From: Bacteroidales bacterium
GTDB taxonomy: Bacteria > Bacteroidota > Bacteroidia > Bacteroidales > ML635J-15
Length of the DNA stretch: 6,822 nucleotides
NCBI GenBank assembly: GCA_007130555.1
Contig: SLSH01000181.1
Span: 1 to 6,822 of the forward strand
Reading direction: 5' to 3'
The notes under the pieces are model-generated. The model had not been told where the DNA came from. It was given only the letters and a program-made list of their open reading frames with translations, and did not search any database. Below are positions 1 through 6,565 of the stretch, piece by piece. Both the position numbers and the translations under genes were made by a program. Position 1 is the stretch's first letter. Every line of letters begins with the position of its first letter.

Positions 1-10
1 AAAAAATATA

Positions 11-18
11 TAATTTTG
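11..18 (+). promoter_or_regulatory. Probable Bacteroidota -7 promoter element upstream of recQ
   Basis: TAATTTTG is an exact match to the Bacteroidota housekeeping sigma (SigABfr) -7 consensus TAnnTTTG. It would place the transcription start near position 22-28, leaving a leader of about 30 bases before the ATG at 55. The partner -33 TTTG element would lie left of the window and cannot be checked. The box overlaps the TTG at 16, which argues that this TTG is not the start codon of recQ. A single 8-base match in AT-rich DNA can occur by chance. Confidence 0.5.
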
Positions 19-54
19 AATAAAAAGGAAAAATTATTTTTTGATGAAATAAAG

Positions 55-2235
55 ATGAATAAAATTGAAAAAGAAATACAGGAATTATTAAACAAATATT
101 TCGGTTTTGATAATTTTAAAGGTCTGCAAAAAGAAGTAATTATCAGTTTATTAAATGGTAATGATACTTTTGTTTTAATGCCCACAGGTTCGGGTAAGTC
201 TTTATGTTATCAGTTGCCTGCACTTATGACAGAGGGGACATCTGTTGTAATTTCACCGCTGATTGCTTTGATGAAAAATCAGGTGGATACTATGAGAGGG
301 TTTAGTTTGGACGACGGGATAGCACATTTTTTAAACTCTTCGCTTAATAAAACAGAAATTAAACAAGTTAAAGATGATGTAATATCAGGAAAAACAAAAC
401 TATTATATGTTGCTCCCGAATCCTTAACAAAAGACGAAAATGTAGATTTTTTAAAAAATGTTAAAGTTTCTTTTTATGCAGTTGACGAAGCTCACTGTAT
501 CTCAGAATGGGGGCATGATTTTCGCCCCGAATACAGGCGCATACGCCCCATTATAAATCAGATAGGGCGTGCTCCGCTTATGGCACTAACTGCAACAGCA
601 ACACCAAAAGTACAGCATGACATTCAAAAAAATCTTGAAATGCTTGATGCAAAGGTTTTTAAATCTTCTTTCAGAAGACATAATTTATATTATGAAATAA
701 GACCAAAGCAAAATACAACAAGAGAAATAATAAAATATATAAAAAATAATCAGGGGAAATCCGGAATTATTTATTGTTTGAGCAGAAAAAAAGTAGAAGA
801 ACTTGCAGAAACTTTATGTGTTAACGATATAAGGGCATTACCTTATCATGCAGGAATGGAATCTGCCGTAAGAACCAGAAATCAAGATATGTTTTTACAC
901 GAAGAAGCGGATATTATTGTTGCAACAATAGCTTTTGGGATGGGTATTGATAAACCCGATGTCAGATTTGTAATTCATTATAATATCCCGAAAAGTCTCG
1001 AAGGGTATTATCAGGAAACAGGCAGAGCAGGAAGAGACGGAGGAGAAGGTAAATGCATTGCTTTTTATAGTTATGAAGATATACAGAGATTAGAAAAATT
1101 TATGCAAAATAAACCTGTTAATGAACAGGAAATCGGGAGACAATTGTTGATAGAAACAGTATCTTACGCAGAATCAAGCGTTTGCAGAGTCAGGCAATTA
1201 TTAAATTATTTTGGAGAAGAAATGCTTAATAATTGTGAAAATTGCGATAATTGTATAAATCCAAAACAAAAATTCGAAGGTTCCGAAGATATACAAACCG
1301 TTCTTGAAACTATTGAAACTTTTAAAGGAAAATTTAAAGCAGAAATTATTACTAATATACTGATAGGTAAAAAAAATGCCGAAACAAATACATACAGTCT
1401 CGAAAAACATCATCTTTTCGGGTCGGGAAAAGATAAAGATGCTAGACACTGGAAAGCCGTTATCAGACAAACTCTTATAGCAAAATTTATTGAAAAAGAG
1501 ATTGTTAATTACGGACTCCTCAAATTAACTAAAAAAGGCAAAGAATATATAGAAAATCCACATTCGTTTTTGCTTACAAAAGACCATAATTATGACGATG
1601 ATTCCGACATAATGATGGGAGGTGGAGGAACTGCCGCCGCAGATAATGTTTTGTTCGCAATGTTAAAAGATTTGAGAAAAAGCATCGCTAAAAAACAAAA
1701 CCTGCCTCCGTTTGTAATATTTACAGACCCCTCGCTACAAGATATGGCAATACAATATCCTATTACAATGGATGAACTGATAAATATTTCTGGGGTAGGT
1801 GCAGGAAAAGCTAAAAAATACGGAGAAAGTTTTGTCGAACTAATCAAAACTCATGTGGAAGAAAACGATATAGAAAGACCCCAGGATTTTGTGGTTAAAT
1901 CTGTCGGAAATAGATCTCAAAATAAAGTCTTTATTATTAAAAATATTGACAAAAAAATGCCCCTGGATGAAATTGCCGAAGCTAAAGGGCTTGAACTTAT
2001 CGACCTGATAGAAGAAATAGAAGGAATTGTTAATTCAGGAACAAAACTAAATATTGATTATTATATAAATTCCGTAATGGATGACGATGTTACAGAAGAT
2101 ATATACCAGTATTTTAAAGAAGATGCCGAAACAGATTCTATTCAGGATGCACTGGGAGAATTTTCTCATGAAGGATATTCCGAAGAAGAAATCAGACTCG
2201 TTAGAATTAAATTTATTTGCGAAGTCGGAAATTAA
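55..2235 (+). CDS. recQ: ATP-dependent DNA helicase RecQ
   Basis: This is a superfamily 2, 3'-to-5' DNA helicase of recombination and replication-fork repair, acting in the cytoplasm. Numbering is from the ATG at 55 (726 aa). Motif 0 has Q25. Walker A is TGSGKS with K48. Motif Ia is SPLIALMKNQ. Motif II is DEAH (144-147), followed by the aromatic-rich loop SEWGHDFRPEYR. Motif III is TATAT, and motif VI is QETGRAGRDG (320-329). The zinc site is C377, C394, C397 and C400. A winged-helix RQC region follows, then a Gly-rich linker and an HRDC domain (about 529-605). A further C-terminal module of about 115 residues contains VKSVGNRS and SGTKLNIDYY, as I recall in Bacteroidota RecQ proteins. The frame stays open to the left edge, and a TTG at 16 would add 13 residues, but that TTG sits inside a -7 box and family members begin close to the KYFGF motif. 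The gene looks intact, with every helicase motif present. It lies 28 bases before the Crp/Fnr gene and may be cotranscribed with it. Confidence 0.97.
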   Translation: MNKIEKEIQELLNKYFGFDNFKGLQKEVIISLLNGNDTFVLMPTGSGKSLCYQLPALMTEGTSVVISPLIALMKNQVDTMRGFSLDDGIAHFLNSSLNKTEIKQVKDDVISGKTKLLYVAPESLTKDENVDFLKNVKVSFYAVDEAHCISEWGHDFRPEYRRIRPIINQIGRAPLMALTATATPKVQHDIQKNLEMLDAKVFKSSFRRHNLYYEIRPKQNTTREIIKYIKNNQGKSGIIYCLSRKKVEELAETLCVNDIRALPYHAGMESAVRTRNQDMFLHEEADIIVATIAFGMGIDKPDVRFVIHYNIPKSLEGYYQETGRAGRDGGEGKCIAFYSYEDIQRLEKFMQNKPVNEQEIGRQLLIETVSYAESSVCRVRQLLNYFGEEMLNNCENCDNCINPKQKFEGSEDIQTVLETIETFKGKFKAEIITNILIGKKNAETNTYSLEKHHLFGSGKDKDARHWKAVIRQTLIAKFIEKEIVNYGLLKLTKKGKEYIENPHSFLLTKDHNYDDDSDIMMGGGGTAAADNVLFAMLKDLRKSIAKKQNLPPFVIFTDPSLQDMAIQYPITMDELINISGVGAGKAKKYGESFVELIKTHVEENDIERPQDFVVKSVGNRSQNKVFIIKNIDKKMPLDEIAEAKGLELIDLIEEIEGIVNSGTKLNIDYYINSVMDDDVTEDIYQYFKEDAETDSIQDALGEFSHEGYSEEEIRLVRIKFICEVGN

Positions 2236-2263
2236 ATATAATGACCAAAGAGTAAAATAAAAA

Positions 2264-2968
2264 ATGATAAAATATACCGAAGAACCAAATTGCAAAGAAT
2301 GTAACATCAGTTTCAAAACAATTTTTAAGAAGCTAACTCCTGAACAATTAGAATTTATTTATAATAAAAAAAACTGCTTGAATTTCAAAAAAGGAGATGT
2401 TATCTATGAAGAAGGAAACAGAACAAACGGAATTTATTGCTTGTATAAAGGAATTATTAAAATTTATAAAACAGGTATTGAAGGAAGAGAGCAAATAATA
2501 AAATTCGGAAAACCGGGAGATGTTTTCGGTTATCGTTCGGTAATTAATCGGGAACCCGCCTGTACAAGCGTTAAAGTTATTGATGATGCTGTTGTATGTT
2601 TTATTCCCACATTGGATTTATATCTGTTATTAAAAGAAAACAGCGAATTTGGTATCGAATTATTGCAAATTGCATGTCAGGAACTCGGAGAAGCTAATAA
2701 TTATCTTACAGATATTGCTCAGAAATCGGTCAGAGAACGTCTGGCAGAAGTTTTGCTACATTTGAAAAATGACTTTGGCATAAATAAAGACGGAGTTATT
2801 AATATTGCATTAACAAGAGAAGAATTAGCAAATATAATCGGAACGGCAACTGAATCTGCTATAAGATTACTATCAGAATTCAAATCGGACAATATCATTG
2901 AAGTACAAGGCAGAAATATTAAACTTATAGACATAAATAAGTTAAAAAGAATCAGCAATATATTTTAA
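2264..2968 (+). CDS. Crp/Fnr family transcriptional regulator with partial FNR-type cysteine set
   Basis: This 234-residue protein has the usual Crp/Fnr length and plan. Residues about 20-125 form a cyclic-nucleotide-binding-like beta-roll (KKGDVIYEEGN, GIIKIYKTG, KPGDVFGYRS). A dimerisation helix spans about 126-160 (QKSVRERLAEVLLHL at its end). A winged HTH covers about 178-225, with TREELANIIGT and recognition helix TATESAIRLLSEF. E197 and R201 align with E181 and R185 of E. coli CRP. The CRP cAMP-contact signature is not obvious, so cAMP is an unlikely ligand. Seven cysteines occur (10, 13, 38, 59, 100, 112, 138). C10-x2-C13 resembles FNR C20/C23, and C112 in VVCFIP resembles FNR C122 in VCEIP. 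The FNR C29 position is T19. The start is the ATG at 2264 behind an A-rich leader. The gene lies nine bases before mqnC, in the same frame. It is probably a redox, oxygen or NO-responsive regulator, but the ligand and target genes are unknown. Confidence 0.93.
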   Translation: MIKYTEEPNCKECNISFKTIFKKLTPEQLEFIYNKKNCLNFKKGDVIYEEGNRTNGIYCLYKGIIKIYKTGIEGREQIIKFGKPGDVFGYRSVINREPACTSVKVIDDAVVCFIPTLDLYLLLKENSEFGIELLQIACQELGEANNYLTDIAQKSVRERLAEVLLHLKNDFGINKDGVINIALTREELANIIGTATESAIRLLSEFKSDNIIEVQGRNIKLIDINKLKRISNIF

Positions 2969-2977
2969 TTTTTTTTC

Positions 2978-4063
2978 ATGCAAATTGACTTAATCTTTCA
3001 AAAATCTCTTAATTTTGATAAAATAAGTTCTGCTGAAGCTTTATTTCTGTACAAAAATGCCCCCTTAACAACTCTGATGTTTTATGCAAATCAATTAAGA
3101 AAAAAAATCCATAACAATAATTATGTCAGTTATATTATTGACCGAAATATAAATTATTCAAATATTTGTTCCTCTAAATGTATGTTTTGCAATTTTTGCA
3201 GAAATTCAAATGAAGAGGATGCCTACACTCTTAGCATAAATGATTTTATTCCGAAAATTGATGAGTTGTACAAAAAGGGAGGAAATCAGATTTTGTTGCA
3301 GGGTGGAATGAATCCGAATATTGGAACAGATTATTATACTAATCTTTTTAAATCTTTAAAGAAAAAATATTCCGGTTTAAAACTCCATGCATTAAGCCCC
3401 CCCGAAATAGTATATCTTGCAAAAAAGGAAAATCTCCCATTTGAACAAATTATAATTAAATTGCAGAATGCAGGTCTTGATAGTATTCCGGGAGGCGGAG
3501 CGGAAATATTAAGCGACAGAGTCCGGAAAATTATTAGTCCCGCAAAATGTACTACAGATGAGTGGCTGAAAGTAATGCATGCGGCACATAAATTAAATAT
3601 TACCACTTCGGCAACAATGATGTTCGGGCATATAGAAACACCTGAAGAAAGAATGGAACACCTATGTTTATTACGTGATACACAAAACCGCAAACCAAAA
3701 ACTGCAAAAGGATTTATTTCATTTACACTATGGCCTCTTGCAGGAAATAATACAAAACTACTGAAAAAATTCTCTGATATTAAACCCATTTATGCGGACG
3801 AATACATTAAAATGCTTGCAATAAGCAGATTAGTATTAAACAATATTCCGAATATTCAGGTTTCATGGCTTACAATGGGAAAAGAAGTTGCGGGAGTGTG
3901 TCTTTTTGCAGGAGCAAACGATTTAAGCAGTATAATGATTGAAGAGAATGTTCTTTTATCAGCAGGTAAAAATTATAAAATGAACCAAACCGATATTGAA
4001 AAAATGATTAAATCATTGAGATTAAAACCAATGAAAAGAAATCAAGAATATGAGAAATTATAA
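2978..4063 (+). CDS. mqnC: Cyclic dehypoxanthine futalosine synthase MqnC (radical SAM)
   Basis: MqnC converts dehypoxanthine futalosine to its cyclic form in the futalosine route to menaquinone, using a [4Fe-4S] cluster and S-adenosylmethionine. At 361 residues the protein has normal family length. The radical SAM triad is C64-x3-C68-x2-C71, directly after the MqnC-like stretch DRNINYSNIC (55-64). Other family marks are LLQGG (106-110), KLHALSPPEI (135-144), GLDSIPGGGAEIL (166-178) and SATMMFGHIET. LLQGG and DRNIN fit MqnC better than MqnE, which as I recall has a VGG motif at the corresponding place. CofH is a more distant alternative. C74 adds a fourth cysteine with CxxC spacing. The start is the ATG at 2978, which the in-frame upstream TAA at 2966 fixes as the most upstream possible. 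The nine bases before it are eight T and one C, with no Shine-Dalgarno site, so translation may be coupled to the upstream regulator gene. No other menaquinone genes are in the window. Confidence 0.93.
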   Translation: MQIDLIFQKSLNFDKISSAEALFLYKNAPLTTLMFYANQLRKKIHNNNYVSYIIDRNINYSNICSSKCMFCNFCRNSNEEDAYTLSINDFIPKIDELYKKGGNQILLQGGMNPNIGTDYYTNLFKSLKKKYSGLKLHALSPPEIVYLAKKENLPFEQIIIKLQNAGLDSIPGGGAEILSDRVRKIISPAKCTTDEWLKVMHAAHKLNITTSATMMFGHIETPEERMEHLCLLRDTQNRKPKTAKGFISFTLWPLAGNNTKLLKKFSDIKPIYADEYIKMLAISRLVLNNIPNIQVSWLTMGKEVAGVCLFAGANDLSSIMIEENVLLSAGKNYKMNQTDIEKMIKSLRLKPMKRNQEYEKL

Positions 4064-4074
4064 GAAAATTTTAT

Positions 4075-4082
4075 TATCTTTG
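4075..4082 (+). promoter_or_regulatory. Probable Bacteroidota -7 promoter element for the secreted protease gene
   Basis: TATCTTTG matches TAnnTTTG exactly and lies in the 34-base gap between mqnC and the protease gene. It would give a very short leader, roughly 5-15 bases, before the ATG at 4098 or the one at 4104. No TTTG sits at the expected -33 distance (the region near 4047-4058 reads AATATGAGAAAT), so the promoter is only half supported. It suggests that the protease can be transcribed separately from the recQ-crp-mqnC group. Confidence 0.5.
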
Positions 4083-4097
4083 AAATAAATAAAAAAT

Positions 4098-4172
4098 ATG
4101 TATATGAAAAAAAATAAAAAATATTTACTGCCGGTTTTTGTAATATTATTTGTGCCTTTTGTTTCTTTATCA
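4098..4172 (+). other. Signal peptide of the secreted protease (SPase I type, Gln at +1)
   Basis: Residues 1-25 show a lysine-rich n-region (KKNKK), a hydrophobic core (YLLPVFVILFVPFV) and the cleavage motif S23-L24-S25 before Q26. No cysteine follows the core, so this is a signal peptidase I substrate and not a lipoprotein. Glutamine right after the cut is the pattern described for Bacteroidota secreted proteins that receive an N-terminal pyroglutamate. The exact cut site is inferred. Confidence 0.85.
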
Positions 4173-6536
4173 CAAGTAAGTCAAGGAGGCACACCGTATT
4201 CATTTGATTATAAGACGAAAGACTTAATAACTCAAGAAGTTCCCGTAATTTTGATGCCGGAAATTGATATTGATAAACTTCATGCAGAAGATATGATTAA
4301 TGATAAACGCATTGATATTCCATGGCGTTTCGGCGAAAATATTGATGTCGGCATAAATCGTAAATCTCATGGAATTGAAGATATCCTCTCTGATGGCAGT
4401 AAGCTTTGGAGAGTAAGTATTTATTCTCCCGGAGCATTGTCAATTAATTTACTTTTTGACAATTACAGGATCCCGCCCGGGGCAAGTTTATTTATATATA
4501 ACGAAAAGCGTAATCACATTTTAGGTGCATTTACGGATTTCAATAATAGAGAAGACGGTTATTTTGCAACCGATTTGGTATATGGTAATAACATTACGAT
4601 TGAATATTACGAACCTGCAAATGCTGTGTTTAGCGGGGAACTTAATATTTCAAGAATAACTCACGGATACAGAAGTTTTGATACAAATATCACAAAACTT
4701 AATCACTCGGGGGCGTGTAATGTAAATGTAGCTTGTCCCGAGGCAGAAGGATGGGAAGAGCAGGTGCGTTCAGCTTGTTTAATTATCAGAGGAGGCGGAG
4801 GGATTTGTTCAGGAGCTCTTATTAATAATACTGCTAATGACGGTACTCCTTATCTTCTAAGCGCCGCACATTGTTATGCAGACCCTGCTACAACTGTTTT
4901 CAGATTTAATTATCAAAGTCCAACTTGTAATAATCCGACTACGAATCCTTCTTATCAATCAATTAGCGGTTGTACAAGTATCGCAGGAAATTCAGCAAGT
5001 GATTTTTGGCTTGTGAGATTAAGCTCTGCTCCTCCATTAGACTATAATGTGCATTATTCGGGATGGAACAGAACTTTTGATTACTCTATTCCGGGAACTG
5101 TAGTTGGTATTCATCATCCAAAAGGAGACATTAAAAAATTCAGCTGGTCAAACGGAGGAGTCGTTTCAACTAATTATGGAGGTAATGCAGGTAGCGGAAC
5201 AACATACTGGAAAGTCGGTTCATGGACAGGTGGTACGGTAGAACCTGGATCTTCGGGCTCTCCATTATTTGACTCAAATAAACGTATTATTGGACAACTA
5301 ACGGGAGCTTATTCTGAGTGCGGTAATACCGAACCTGCATGGTATGGCAGATTTACTGCATCATGGTTAGGAGGCGGAACACCAAATTCCCGATTAAGAG
5401 ACTGGTTAGATCCTATAAATTCAGGGCAAATTGTTTTGGATGGTTTTGACCCGATTAGTGCTCCTAATGCTAAAATGGAGGAAATTGTTGTACCGCAAGA
5501 TTTGTATTGCAATATTTCAAGTATGTCTCCTGAAGTTGTTATTAGTAATGTGGGAAATATTCCTATTACTTCTGCAACAATAAGCTATACTTTAAATAAC
5601 GAAGAGCCTTTTACTATTGAATGGACAGGAAATTTAGAAAGCTCTCAAACAGAAACAATAGTTTTTCCGGAAATTGAGATTACCGAAGGAAGCCATACTT
5701 TTGTTGCCACGGTATCAAATCCTAATGGAGAATCTGATATAAATCCTGAAAATACTCAGATTACAAAAAACTTTGATATTTATTACTATGATATATCTAT
5801 CCCTTTCTTCGAGGATTTTGAAACAAGTACTTTTGATTGCTGGACATTAGAATATGTAAATGAATCAAATCCATGGGAATTATATAATGGAGGCATTAGC
5901 AATAATCCCCCATCTGCATATTCGGGAACTAAAAATGCTTTATTTAAAATATATAATTATACGACTCCGGTAACAAAACTTATTACGCCTGAACTGGATT
6001 TAAGCGAATTGTCAAATCCGATACTGTCCTTTATGCATGCTATGACAGAATGGAGTGACAGACAAGATGAATTGAGAGTTTATTACAAAAATAATCCTGA
6101 TGGGAACTGGAATCTTTTAGAAACATATCTTGAAAATACTCCGACATGGACTCAAAGAACAATCTCATTACCCGAACCAACTTCTACATATTGGGTTGCA
6201 TTCGAAGGAAAATCAAACTTCGCATTCGGGGTATGTATTGATGATGTTCTGATAAAAGAAGAAGGAGTAATAATTGAACAAAATGAAATCAATTCAGAGA
6301 TTAATATATTCCCAAATCCTAATGACGGGGCATTTACTATAAATTTCAATAATGCTGACCATGCTTACGAAACTTTTACAATATCTGATATAACAGGGAA
6401 AATTATCCGTGTTGAAAATATCCCAAATAATAATAACAGCCTGATAATTGATAATCTCAACATCGCAGCAGGAATTTATACAGTAACATTTTCTTCTCAA
6501 AAAGGAAATCTGGTAAAAAAATTGGTTGTTCAGTAA
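4098..6536 (+). CDS. Secreted lysyl-endopeptidase-like S1 serine protease with T9SS sorting domain
   Basis: This 812-residue secreted multidomain protease probably degrades extracellular protein. Numbering is from the ATG at 4098. An ATG at 4104 gives the more classical MKKNKK start and is about equally likely. Signal peptide: residues 1-25. Propeptide: about 26-201. Protease domain: about 202-450, strongly resembling Achromobacter protease I (API, family S1). It has SGACNVNVACPE, H258 in SAAHC, D302 in SASDFWL, S386 in EPGSSGSPLF, and the end motif SRLRDWLDP. All six API disulfide cysteines have partners: C207/C408, C213/C277 and C237/C259. An extra pair, C227 and C292, could form a fourth bridge. 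The API lysine-pocket residues W169, H210 and D225 align with Y360, T402 and A414, so lysine specificity is doubtful. An Ig/CARDB-like module follows (about 455-560), then a jelly-roll module resembling choice-of-anchor J/MAM domains (about 565-725), then a T9SS type A domain (about 733-812). The gene looks intact. Its family, triad and secretion route are clear, but its substrate is not. Confidence 0.93.
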   Translation: MYMKKNKKYLLPVFVILFVPFVSLSQVSQGGTPYSFDYKTKDLITQEVPVILMPEIDIDKLHAEDMINDKRIDIPWRFGENIDVGINRKSHGIEDILSDGSKLWRVSIYSPGALSINLLFDNYRIPPGASLFIYNEKRNHILGAFTDFNNREDGYFATDLVYGNNITIEYYEPANAVFSGELNISRITHGYRSFDTNITKLNHSGACNVNVACPEAEGWEEQVRSACLIIRGGGGICSGALINNTANDGTPYLLSAAHCYADPATTVFRFNYQSPTCNNPTTNPSYQSISGCTSIAGNSASDFWLVRLSSAPPLDYNVHYSGWNRTFDYSIPGTVVGIHHPKGDIKKFSWSNGGVVSTNYGGNAGSGTTYWKVGSWTGGTVEPGSSGSPLFDSNKRIIGQLTGAYSECGNTEPAWYGRFTASWLGGGTPNSRLRDWLDPINSGQIVLDGFDPISAPNAKMEEIVVPQDLYCNISSMSPEVVISNVGNIPITSATISYTLNNEEPFTIEWTGNLESSQTETIVFPEIEITEGSHTFVATVSNPNGESDINPENTQITKNFDIYYYDISIPFFEDFETSTFDCWTLEYVNESNPWELYNGGISNNPPSAYSGTKNALFKIYNYTTPVTKLITPELDLSELSNPILSFMHAMTEWSDRQDELRVYYKNNPDGNWNLLETYLENTPTWTQRTISLPEPTSTYWVAFEGKSNFAFGVCIDDVLIKEEGVIIEQNEINSEINIFPNPNDGAFTINFNNADHAYETFTISDITGKIIRVENIPNNNNSLIIDNLNIAAGIYTVTFSSQKGNLVKKLVVQ
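4701..5450 (+). other. Trypsin-like (lysyl endopeptidase-type) catalytic domain
   Basis: This region encodes residues about 202-451, the mature protease by alignment with API. The N-terminal Asn202 aligns with Gly1 of mature API. The residue before it is Leu201, with Lys200 one further back, whereas API is processed after Lys. The triad is H258, D302 and S386. The distance from S386 to C408 (22 residues) equals that from S194 to C216 in API, which anchors the pocket alignment. Domain edges are approximate. Confidence 0.85.
6294..6533 (+). other. T9SS type A C-terminal sorting domain
   Basis: The last roughly 80 residues fit the Por secretion tail family. They begin with INIFPNPNDGAFTI (FPNP at 738-741), continue with the ISDITGKII strand, LIIDNLNIAAGIYTVTF, and end with a basic KKLVVQ. 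In known T9SS cargo this beta-sandwich directs export across the outer membrane and is then removed, with the passenger released or linked to A-LPS. No T9SS machinery genes are in the window. Confidence 0.95.
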
Positions 6537-6565
6537 AATTGTAACTGATTCAGGGATAAAAAATA
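6537..6565. other. Convergent intergenic gap with no clear terminator
   Basis: These 29 bases separate the protease and phosphatase stop codons and are AT-rich. The only inverted repeat I see is TCAGG near 6549 with CCTGA near 6576. It is a five-base stem with a loop of over 20 bases, and it reaches into the phosphatase gene. That is too weak to call a bidirectional terminator. Confidence 0.4.

Noticed and set aside
1201..1470. Minus-strand reading frame of 89 codons inside recQ
   Set aside because: It lies fully within a clear helicase gene, has a low-complexity Phe/Ile/Ser-rich translation typical of the complement of AT-rich coding DNA, and shows no family motif. The other antisense frames inside the four genes fail for the same reason.
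2241..2255. Mini-ORF ATG ACC AAA GAG TAA before the Crp/Fnr gene
   Set aside because: Four codons with no nearby attenuator hairpin or ribosome binding site. It fits chance in a 28-base gap.
2969..2976. T8 tract after the Crp/Fnr stop codon as a terminator
   Set aside because: No GC-rich hairpin precedes it (the upstream bases are AAGAATCAGCAATATA), so an intrinsic terminator is not supported.
3010..3018. TAATTTTG, a -7-like box within the start of mqnC
   Set aside because: It is inside coding sequence just after the start codon, and such matches are expected often in AT-rich DNA.
3334..3789. Long minus-strand frame (151 codons) opposite mqnC
   Set aside because: It is the longest antisense frame in the window, but it is covered by the conserved MqnC motifs on the plus strand and its translation resembles no protein that I recognise.
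3487..5380. Repeated GGAGGCGGA-like words (near 3490, 4792 and 5371)
   Set aside because: Each falls in a Gly-rich protein stretch of a different gene (PGGGAE in mqnC, RGGGG and LGGGT in the protease). They reflect codon use and are not a DNA repeat family.
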